8,934 bases of DNA from JAUHWS01 sp964571805. Lineage in GTDB: Bacteria > Patescibacteriota > Gracilibacteria > UM-FILTER-43-11. Shown piece after piece: positions 4,971-8,934 of the stretch; within the stretch, counting starts at the first letter, position 1; each line of letters begins with the position of its first letter. The notes beneath the pieces were generated by a model. It was not told the DNA's origin, ran no database searches, and saw nothing but the letters and a program-made list of their open reading frames with translations. The DNA is taken from assembly GCA_964571805.1 (NCBI GenBank), contig CAZNDI010000046.1, positions 1 through 8,934 on the forward strand. The letters are read 5' to 3'. The position numbers were made by a program, and so were the translations under genes.

Positions 4971-5911
4971 GAGGTGCGCTTCACAAGATTTAAAAACTCT
5001 CCCTGTATTTTGGCGCCCGACAACGTGTAAAGATAAACCGTGGGGTCGAAGTCGTCCATGCCCGAGGTGGCGGTGACCGAGGCAATCCTTTGATCTTCCG
5101 ATTTGAGCCAGTTTAAGGCGCTTAGGAGCATTTGTTTGGTCACCCCCTTACCCGGGTGCTCCCGAGTGATCAGGATACCCCAGTCGAAGTTCTCGTTGTC
5201 CATGATTTTGACATCGCACAAAGCAACCAGCTTCCCCTCCTTCCGAGCCATGACCCAACGTTGAGGGATTTTTTGATTGAATTGTGTCAGCATTTCAACG
5301 ATACGCTTTTTATTGTCAGCCAGATTTTTTTGTTCGATTTCATCCGGAGCCGCCGCCGGATAATCGATTCTTTCCCACAATCGGTCGTGGGCGTCGTCTT
5401 TCCACCATTGGTAGTAGGGTTGGTAAGAGTTGAGGATAAAGTCGGTGACTTCGTCGATGTCGAATTCAGAAGTCAGCTGAATATCGATTTCAGAGAACGT
5501 TTCTGGGCTTTCGATCGTGGACAAATCCCATTCCAACACGACAGTCTTGCGTGAGGCCCAATAACCGGCTTTTAAAAAAGGTTCAGTGAGTTTTTGTCCA
5601 TCCAAAACAATGGCATCAATTTTAGTAACGCCTTGCTGGAGGAGGTATTTTTCTGCCTCCGTAATCAAGGCTTCAGAGACCCCTTCATTTTCTTGAGGAA
5701 AATCGGGATTGCTCTGCAAATCGGCAATCAAACCATGTTTTAAGGCCTGATGATCGCGCATGGCCACCCGAATAACCCCCCTCATCTGGCCATCCTCATG
5801 CCGCGCAACCAAAAGCTCGCTCGGGCCGTACCACAAAAGATTGACCTCCCGGTGAGGAATGAGGAGCTCAGGAGGCAGGTCTTTACTGGTCGTGATTTGC
5901 CAATTTGGCAT
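4952..5911 (-). CDS. Tandem GNAT-fold acetyltransferase-like protein
   Basis: The 319-residue soluble protein appears to hold two GNAT-like domains. The first (about 15-130) has LLVARHEDGQMRGVIRVAMR as the beta-strand pair, LITEAEKYLLQQGVTKIDAIVL as the acetyl-CoA-side helix and strand, and PFLKAGYWASRKTVVLEWDL as the terminal block. The second (about 145-315) has RWVMARKEGKLVALCDVKIM, then TREHPGKGVTKQMLLSALNWL, whose Gly254-x-Gly256 matches part of the acetyl-CoA pyrophosphate loop, then VYLYTLSGAKIQGEFLNLVKRT. The first domain lacks a clear pyrophosphate loop and may be structural. Tandem GNAT proteins include mycothiol synthase and others that acetylate small molecules or proteins, but the substrate here is unknown. 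It lies 95 bp upstream of the SOD gene in the same direction. There is no Shine-Dalgarno sequence. Confidence 0.75.
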   Translation of the reverse strand: MPNWQITTSKDLPPELLIPHREVNLLWYGPSELLVARHEDGQMRGVIRVAMRDHQALKHGLIADLQSNPDFPQENEGVSEALITEAEKYLLQQGVTKIDAIVLDGQKLTEPFLKAGYWASRKTVVLEWDLSTIESPETFSEIDIQLTSEFDIDEVTDFILNSYQPYYQWWKDDAHDRLWERIDYPAAAPDEIEQKNLADNKKRIVEMLTQFNQKIPQRWVMARKEGKLVALCDVKIMDNENFDWGILITREHPGKGVTKQMLLSALNWLKSEDQRIASVTATSGMDDFDPTVYLYTLSGAKIQGEFLNLVKRTSLKIED

Positions 5912-5980
5912 TGTGAAAAGATTATTGAATTTCCTTATTCAAAATAACACAAGAGCAGGTCAAAATTCAATATTGCCTGG

Positions 5981-6156
5981 AGACCTGCCCCAGCCCATCG
6001 CTAATCTCCCCCACCCCCTCTTTATCAAGAGGGGAGCAAATCGCACACACCCCTGCGCCCCTCTAATAGAGGGGAATGGTGACCTCCCCCAGCCCCTCCC
6101 AAGGAGGGGAGCCCATCGCAAATCTCCCCTAACCCCTCTTTATCAAGAGGGGAATT
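5981..6156 (-). repeat. Repeat element copy 2, C/G-rich hairpin array
   Basis: Inverted relative to the array at 2100-2211, it holds two A units with the identical perfect stem CCCCTCTT-TATC-AAGAGGGG (6015-6034 and 6133-6152), a shorter hairpin CCCCTCTA-ATAGAGGGG near 6059-6075, and a B unit (6081-6112). Phrases such as AGCCCATCGC and AATCTCCCC link the units exactly as in copy 1. No gene is seen in 5912-6401; open frames here are translations of the repeat. Confidence 0.85.
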
Positions 6157-6165
6157 AAACTCAAT

Positions 6166-6323
6166 CTCCCATAAACTTATCAAAGTAAGCCCAAAGGGCG
6201 AACTAAACCCCTCAAACTAAACAAGCTAGCCCCCTGCGATTCAGGGGTCCCCGAAAATTGTCGCAAGGAGCCAAAGATTTGCCGCAGGCAAAACAAGGCG
6301 ACTGGAGAAATTTTTGGGGAGGG
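6166..6323 (-). repeat. Repeat element copy 2, middle domain
   Basis: This is the inverted counterpart of 1921-2082. The 75-base block 6254-6328 is identical to copy 1. It carries the AGAAATTTTTGGGGA (6306-6320) and CCCTGCGATT...GGGGTCCCC...AATTGTCG (6232-6263) segments, which are complementary to copy 3 on the other side of the tmRNA gene. Confidence 0.85.
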
Positions 6324-6401
6324 ACCCAAATTCATGCGTATGCTGAAGAAGCCGACTCGATTAGAGGCGGATTCGTAAGCAGGAGCATGGAATTTGGGTG
6401 G
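6324..6401 (-). repeat. Repeat element copy 2, structured head domain after tmRNA
   Basis: Read in the tmRNA direction, P1 pairs ACCCAAATTCCATGC (6399-6385) with GCATGAATTTGGGT (6337-6324), with one bulged base. P2 pairs TGCT with AGCA. P3 pairs CCG-C-CTC with GAG-T-CGG around loop TAATC (hairpin 6370-6352). Loop and layout equal copy 1 while the paired bases differ. The domain begins right after the tmRNA CCA, with a second CCA (6401-6399) between. Confidence 0.8.
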
Positions 6402-6844
6402 TGGTGGAGATGCCCGGAGTCGAACCGGGGTGCAAAGATGAAGTCAAAAAACGTCGTTCACAATCTTAGTCTTTCTAAAATTTTCGTCGGAGTCATCAGG
6501 AAAGACAAAAGCAACTCTGCTTATTTAGGGTGGGTTTTCATCCATCTATCCTCTAAAAGCGTATAGATGGCCTAACCTGCTAAATTACGCCTTATCGACT
6601 CAGCAGGTGTCGGACGATAAGACGAGGCCGTGATTAGACAGCCGTATACCTCAAGCTACTACGCAGCAAAGGCGTAAACGTTAGAATTTGCAGCAGGTGC
6701 AAATGCGAAACGGTTAGCAAGAGATTTGAATGCAGTTGTTTTAGCATTTAGATTTGCGCTGGACTAATTAGCAGGCAGACAGCACGATACCTGGATTGCC
6801 ATTTTCTGGCTTGAATCATCGATGTCAAAACCAAATACATCCCC
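6402..6844 (-). ncRNA. ssrA: Transfer-messenger RNA (tmRNA)
   Basis: tmRNA rescues stalled ribosomes with SmpB and tags the unfinished protein for proteolysis. Read on the minus strand, the 5' end GGGGATG pairs with CATCTCC before ACCA at the 3' end, closing the alanine-tRNA-like acceptor stem. The T arm contains CCGGTTCGACTCCGG. A pseudoknot before the tag is visible: CAGG/CCTG interleaved with GTGCTG/CAGCGC. The tag frame resumes at GCT (6745), with the conserved U and A at -5 and -4, and ends at tandem TAG stops (6661-6656). Further hairpins toward the 3' side, such as CCATCTATAC/GGATAGATGG near 6548-6570, are consistent with the later pseudoknot domain. At 443 nt it is longer than most one-piece tmRNAs, partly owing to the long tag. 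It is one-piece and encodes its CCA. Repeat elements flank both ends. Confidence 0.96.
6656..6745 (-). other. tmRNA tag reading frame, 28 residues
   Basis: The resume codon is GCT (6745-6743). The tag begins AKTTAFKSLA, continues NRFAFAPAAN and ends SNVYAFAA, followed by two TAG codons. The end YAFAA matches the YALAA-type degron read by ClpXP and related proteases. The resume position is set by three things: frame continuity with the stops, a distance of 10 nt from pseudoknot 1, and the UA at -5/-4. Most bacterial tags are about 10 residues, so this one is unusually long, with a basic first half and an Ala/Phe-rich second half. Confidence 0.85.
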
Positions 6845-6849
6845 ACGTC

Positions 6850-6911
6850 GACGCTTTGCTCCAGCCTACATCAGTGTCTAGTCGCCACTGATTCCGGCTT
6901 CCGCAAGCGTC
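6850..6911 (+). repeat. Repeat element copy 3, permuted head domain upstream of tmRNA
   Basis: The outer stem GACGCTT/AAGCGTC (6850-6856/6905-6911) encloses AGCC/GGCT and a hairpin ATCAGTG/CACTGAT (6870-6876/6886-6892). The internal-loop strands CAGCCTAC and TCCGGCTT are the ones that flank the P2 stem of copies 1 and 2 but in swapped order, so the fold is a circular permutation. It starts 6 bp from the tmRNA 5' end. Confidence 0.65.
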
Positions 6912-6917
6912 TCCTTT

Positions 6918-7000
6918 TCCCCAAAAATTTCTACACTCAGCTTCACTTCGTTTCGCTGAGTTCCGACAATTTTTGGGGACCCCTTTAAATCGCAGGGTCC
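6918..7000 (+). repeat. Repeat element copy 3, middle domain
   Basis: CCCCAAAAATT (6919-6929) pairs perfectly with AATTTTTGGGG (6968-6978), enclosing ACTCAGC/GCTGAGT (6935-6941/6955-6961). GGGGACCCCT and AATCGCAGGG (to 6997) follow, as in copies 1 and 2. The inner hairpin is different from theirs. No gene is visible from 6845 to 7484; the ORF overlapping here runs through the palindromes. Confidence 0.8.
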
Positions 7001-7093
7001 AAAAACAGTTTTTATTTACTTCGGCAAACAAAAACTATAATTTTTTTGGCCCTTTTTTGGGGTTTCCGTCAATAATGCTAAAGAACACTTTTC

Positions 7094-7102
7094 ATTATAG
7101 CA
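7094..7102 (-). promoter_or_regulatory. Extended -10 promoter, probably for tmRNA
   Basis: On the minus strand TGCTATAAT (7102-7094) is a perfect extended -10 element. No good -35 is seen, as is usual for this promoter type. Transcription would start near 7087 and run toward the tmRNA 5' end at 6844. The precursor would then carry a leader of about 240 nt that includes repeat copy 3. No stronger promoter is visible closer to the tmRNA. Confidence 0.5.
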
Positions 7103-7123
7103 CATTCAAAAAATTCTTTATTG

Positions 7124-7190
7124 GAAGCTAAGAGGCCTCCCCCGTCCCCTCTCCGAAGCTAAGGGACCTCCCCCAGTCCGCCGCGGCGGA
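7124..7190. repeat. 31-bp-spaced direct repeat ending in a GC palindrome
   Basis: GAAGCTAAGAGGCCTCCCCC (7124-7143) recurs as GAAGCTAAGGGACCTCCCCC (7155-7174). It is followed by the perfect 14-bp palindrome TCCGCCGCGGCGGA (7177-7190). The CCTCCCCC parts are degenerate relatives of the B hairpin units. TCCGCCGAGGTGGA near 7429-7442 is a diverged copy of the palindrome. Confidence 0.7.
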
Positions 7191-7218
7191 AGCAAAGATA
7201 AGTAAGATAAGTTTCATT

Positions 7219-7257
7219 GTCACTCTAGGACAAACGGAGTGCGATCCTAGAGTCGTC
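7219..7257 (+). repeat. GTCA-stem-loop repeat H1
   Basis: ACTCTAGGA (7222-7230) pairs perfectly with TCCTAGAGT (7245-7253) around a 14-nt loop containing ACGGAGTG. It is framed by GTC and CGTC. It is one of three hairpins in this window that share the loop motif but not the stem sequence. Confidence 0.75.
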
Positions 7258-7258
7258 T

Positions 7259-7280
7259 TTATTCTAAAGAACTAGAATAA
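7259..7280. repeat. Small hairpin between H1 and H2
   Basis: TTATTCTA (7259-7266) pairs with TAGAATAA (7273-7280) around AAGAAC. It lies between the two inverted GTCA hairpins and may form the tip of a larger fold. Confidence 0.5.
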
Positions 7281-7298
7281 CTAGGAATTAAGAATACA

Positions 7299-7338
7299 GA
7301 CGATTCCATGATCTTCGTAAACTCCGTCATGGAATGAC
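7299..7338 (-). repeat. GTCA-stem-loop repeat H2 (inverted relative to H1)
   Basis: ATTCCATGA (7303-7311) pairs perfectly with TCATGGAAT (7327-7335). On the minus strand it reads GTC-stem-CGGAGTTTACGAAGA-stem-CGTC, the same frame as H1 with a different stem. Its loop-side ACTCCGT (7321-7327) is complementary to the H1 loop ACGGAGT (7234-7240). Confidence 0.75.
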
Positions 7339-7356
7339 AAGTAATAATAATGCAAA

Positions 7357-7451
7357 AGCCCCTCCCTGAGGAGGGGTTGGGGAGGGTCGCGATAAAAGCC
7401 CCCTCCCTGATTTGAGGGGAGGTTGCCTGTCCGCCGAGGTGGAGGGGGGTC
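7357..7451 (+). repeat. C/G-rich hairpin array between tmRNA region and signalling genes
   Basis: Two hairpins, CCCCTCC-CTGA-GGAGGGG (7359-7376) and CCCCTCCCTGATTTGAGGGG (about 7400-7419), with GGTTGGGGAGGGTCGCGATAA between them. A TCCGCCGAGGTGGA hairpin follows, then a G-run. It is related to the A/B units elsewhere in the window and ends about 34 bp before the stop codon of the kinase-like gene at 7485. Confidence 0.75.
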
Positions 7452-7484
7452 ATGCGATTGTTGGGAGGCCTGCGATTGAGAGAT

Positions 7485-8096
7485 TTAAAATTTAATTTTT
7501 ATCCTATTCTTCTTATACTCTATTTTTATGCCGCTGGCTTTCATGATTTCTACGGCAATTTTGCATAATATATCTTGGTCTTCATGGGGTTTTTTCAAAT
7601 AATCCAAGGCGCTGCCAGGTTCCACTTTGAACGTTTCTTTGGCTTCATAGTTGATGAAGAGGCATTTCTGCTGCCCATCAATATCAATTTCTATGGTTTT
7701 TGAGCGTTTCATCAAGCTTAAAAGGAGATTTTCTAAGCCATTTTTTATGACATTCCGGTCCCCTTTGATCATCAGGCTCCCCGTCTCCACTTTAAGGTGG
7801 ATTTTATTTTTCTTAGTCTGATGTTCAATTACCAAGTGGACCATTTCTAAAATATCCTTCAATTCAAGCTTTTGATAAAGAAATTGTTTCTTTTTATCCG
7901 CCAAAAACTCCTCTTCCGCTGTCAATACGCCCAGTAATTTAAGATGACCCAAAATTTCTCGTTTCTTTTCAGACGAAAGGCTGGTGTCTAAAATGAGAAA
8001 ATTCAAAAGGGTGACAATATTCAGGATCTCATGCTTGATAAAGGCTCGGCCATTATTCATTGTGTGTTGGGGAAGGGCATTATATAATACAATCAT
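7485..8096 (-). CDS. Degenerate histidine kinase, probable Spo0B/ChpT-like phosphotransferase
   Basis: The 203-residue frame reads as a two-helix dimerisation domain followed by a decayed ATPase fold. GRAFIKHEILNIVTLLNFLIL (about 16-36) places His22 before Glu23, as in kinase H-boxes. The second helix is SSEKKREILGHLKLLGVLTAEEEF. The later part keeps the fold outline (GDRNVIKNGLENLLLSLMKRSKTIEI, 112-137, in the N-box position), but the metal-binding Asn of NLLxNA is Ser127. No DxGxG or GxGLG motif follows. It should therefore accept or pass on phosphate but not hydrolyse ATP. No membrane or sensor segment exists. The length and layout recall Spo0B and ChpT. The start is uncertain: the first ATG is at 8096, but TATAAT boxes at 8098-8103 and 8079-8084 on this strand favour the inner ATG at 8060 (Met13). 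It is divergent from the receiver gene. Confidence 0.7.
   Translation of the reverse strand: MIVLYNALPQHTMNNGRAFIKHEILNIVTLLNFLILDTSLSSEKKREILGHLKLLGVLTAEEEFLADKKKQFLYQKLELKDILEMVHLVIEHQTKKNKIHLKVETGSLMIKGDRNVIKNGLENLLLSLMKRSKTIEIDIDGQQKCLFINYEAKETFKVEPGSALDYLKKPHEDQDILCKIAVEIMKASGIKIEYKKNRIKIKF
8060..8088 (+). promoter_or_regulatory. Promoter of the receiver-domain gene
   Basis: TTGTGT (8060-8065), a 17-bp spacer, then TATAAT (8083-8088) predict a start near 8095 and a leader of about 19 nt. The -10 lies inside the 10-bp palindrome ATTATATAAT (8079-8088), so it reads as TATAAT on the opposite strand too. The same box could therefore drive the divergent kinase-like gene. Confidence 0.65.
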
Positions 8097-8113
8097 AATT
8101 ATACGTTAAGGAT

Positions 8114-8509
8114 ATGAAAGAAAAAAGCCTTAAGACATCTTTGCCCAAAAAAATCATTCTTCTCGAAGACGAGGCAGCTTTGGCGAAGCTTTATTATAAA
8201 AAACTCTCCGAAGCGGGTCACGAGGTAAAATTGTATACCGAAACTCAGGAGTTGTTGGATGCTTATGAGTCTTTTGAGGCGGATGCTGCGATTTTGGACA
8301 ACACTTTGAAGGGGGAGGTTAGGTCGGGGATGGAATTGATTCCTTTGCTCAAAAAATCCAATCCCAAGATTAAAATTGCCATGCTATCCAATCATAGTGA
8401 ATTTCAGATGGAGGCCGCGGCTCGAAAGGCGGGGGCCAATGATTATCTTCTCAAAATCAACATGTCTCCCAAACAATTGGTGGAATATGTGGATCGTCTA
8501 TTTATTTGA
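8114..8509 (+). CDS. Stand-alone response-regulator receiver domain
   Basis: The 131-residue protein is a single CheY-like receiver domain with no output domain. Residues 12-17 (KKIILL) are beta 1, followed by the acidic pair Glu18-Asp19. AAILDNTL gives the phospho-acceptor Asp62. AMLSNHSE supplies Ser92 at the conserved Thr/Ser switch position, and YLLKINMSP supplies the conserved Lys114. All catalytic residues are therefore present. Single-domain regulators of this type act as Spo0F-like relay intermediates or bind target proteins directly. It lies between a degenerate kinase-like gene (divergent) and an intact kinase (convergent), which suggests a relay. The AAGGA at 8108-8112 is only one base from the ATG, too close for normal Shine-Dalgarno use. 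The last 12 bp overlap the end of the convergent kinase gene. Confidence 0.93.
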   Translation: MKEKSLKTSLPKKIILLEDEAALAKLYYKKLSEAGHEVKLYTETQELLDAYESFEADAAILDNTLKGEVRSGMELIPLLKKSNPKIKIAMLSNHSEFQMEAAARKAGANDYLLKINMSPKQLVEYVDRLFI

Positions 8510-8934
8510 AGCGGCCAGCTCAATTTTAAACGAAGCTCCTCCGCTTGATGAATCTTCCACCCATAATTTTCCTTTGTGAAGTTCGATGGTTTTTTTGCAC
8601 AGATAAAGTCCCAATCCTATTCCTCCTCCCGAAGACTTGGTTCTAAATTTTTCGAAGACGGCTTTTTTGAGATCATCCGGTATTCCTTGGCCATCATCTT
8701 CTACAGAAATAATAATTTTTTTCATTTTTTTCTCAACTGTCAAAATGATGCGGCCTTTTTCTGGCGTAAATTTAGAGGCATTTTTGAGGAGATTGTGCAT
8801 GACTTGGCGCATTTGAACTTGATCTATTTGAGCAAAAATTTGGGGTTTTTTTGGAATAGATAATTCAAGAATTTGGTTTTTTTCTTTCGTAATGGGCAAG
8901 AAATCCGTAAAGATATTTTTAAGAAAAGCGCCAA
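8498..8934 (-). CDS. Sensor histidine kinase, C-terminal ATPase part, truncated by window edge
   Basis: The frame is open to the right edge (the residues GAFLKNIFTDF precede the first possible start), so the TTG at 8899 is not the real start and the sensor and His-box regions lie outside. The visible part is a complete HATPase_c domain. The N-box reads MRQVMHNLLKNASKFTPEKG. The G1 box is VEDDGQGIP, the F-box is VFEKFR and the G2 box is GGGIGLGLYLCKKTIELHKG. All ATP-binding motifs are intact, in contrast to the kinase-like protein at 7485-8096. It should autophosphorylate a His in the missing part and is the natural donor for the adjacent receiver domain. Its stop codon (8498-8500) lies inside the 3' end of the convergent receiver gene. 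The signal sensed cannot be told. Confidence 0.95.
   Translation of the reverse strand, partial: GAFLKNIFTDFLPITKEKNQILELSIPKKPQIFAQIDQVQMRQVMHNLLKNASKFTPEKGRIILTVEKKMKKIIISVEDDGQGIPDDLKKAVFEKFRTKSSGGGIGLGLYLCKKTIELHKGKLWVEDSSSGGASFKIELAASNK

Noticed and set aside
5132..5554. 140-codon plus-strand open frame
   Set aside because: It lies wholly antisense to the GNAT gene, whose protein has recognisable domains. The plus frame product shows no coherent motifs.
6258..6566. 102-codon plus-strand open frame
   Set aside because: It crosses the repeat element and the antisense strand of tmRNA, so it is an artefact.
6919..6978. Intrinsic terminator at the CCCCAAAAATT/AATTTTTGGGG stem
   Set aside because: No T-tract follows the stem on either strand, and the same structure occurs inside all three repeat copies, so it is treated as part of the element.
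7036..7041. Plus-strand TATAAT box
   Set aside because: It sits in an A/T-run context with no -35, and no plus-strand gene follows for more than 1 kb.
1..8934. Recoded UGA (Gly in Gracilibacteria/SR1 or Trp in Mycoplasma)
   Set aside because: TGA terminates rnhB, SOD, GNAT and the receiver at the expected family lengths, and no conserved residue is encoded by in-frame TGA.
1..8934. Replication origin or further tRNA genes
   Set aside because: No DnaA-box cluster was seen, and no second cloverleaf was found on either strand apart from tRNA-Glu and the tRNA-like part of tmRNA.

Overview
The window looks like a chromosome fragment of a free-living bacterium of moderate GC content. It uses the standard code: TGA ends several genes and Trp is TGG, so the UGA=Gly code of Gracilibacteria/SR1 is excluded. 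None of the eight visible start codons has a properly spaced Shine-Dalgarno sequence. Together with the dense intergenic hairpin repeats and the long tmRNA tag, this suggests an uncultivated lineage, perhaps of the Patescibacteria/Peregrinibacteria kind, but the window alone cannot place it.

Layout. Positions 1-440 are the C-terminal end of a polysaccharide flippase. After a repeat-rich spacer with a 15-bp tandem repeat comes rnhB (648-1256, +), which converges on a small hypothetical gene (1315-1602, -) that has a good promoter. A 69-bp double-palindrome precedes tRNA-Glu(CTC) (1772-1846). Four co-directional minus-strand genes follow, in transcription order a tandem-GNAT protein (5911-4952), an Fe/Mn superoxide dismutase (4856-4266), an MgtC/SapB-DUF4010 membrane protein (4235-2973) and an NfsB-like nitroreductase (2856-2215). 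They look like a small stress or detoxification cluster.

The tmRNA gene ssrA (6402-6844, -) encodes an unusually long 28-residue proteolysis tag. The right part (7485-8934) is a signalling locus. It has a short histidine-kinase-like protein that keeps its phospho-acceptor His but has lost the ATP-binding motifs (Spo0B/ChpT-like layout), a stand-alone receiver domain, and the C-terminal end of an intact histidine kinase running off the right edge. This looks like a compact phosphorelay.

The most unusual content is non-coding. A composite repeat element follows the CCA end of tRNA-Glu (copy 1), follows the CCA end of tmRNA (copy 2, inverted), and lies just upstream of the tmRNA 5' end (copy 3). 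Copies 1 and 2 share 75 identical bases. Their head domain folds into a three-stem hairpin whose stems differ by compensatory changes around an invariant TAATC loop, as in a selected RNA or ssDNA structure. Copies 2 and 3 are inverted relative to each other, so a tmRNA precursor starting at the extended -10 box near 7094 would have a leader and trailer able to pair across the gene, like a pre-rRNA processing stem. Arrays of C/G-rich hairpins (CCCCTC...GAGGGG type) and a second hairpin family with a conserved ACGRAGT loop fill the remaining spacers.
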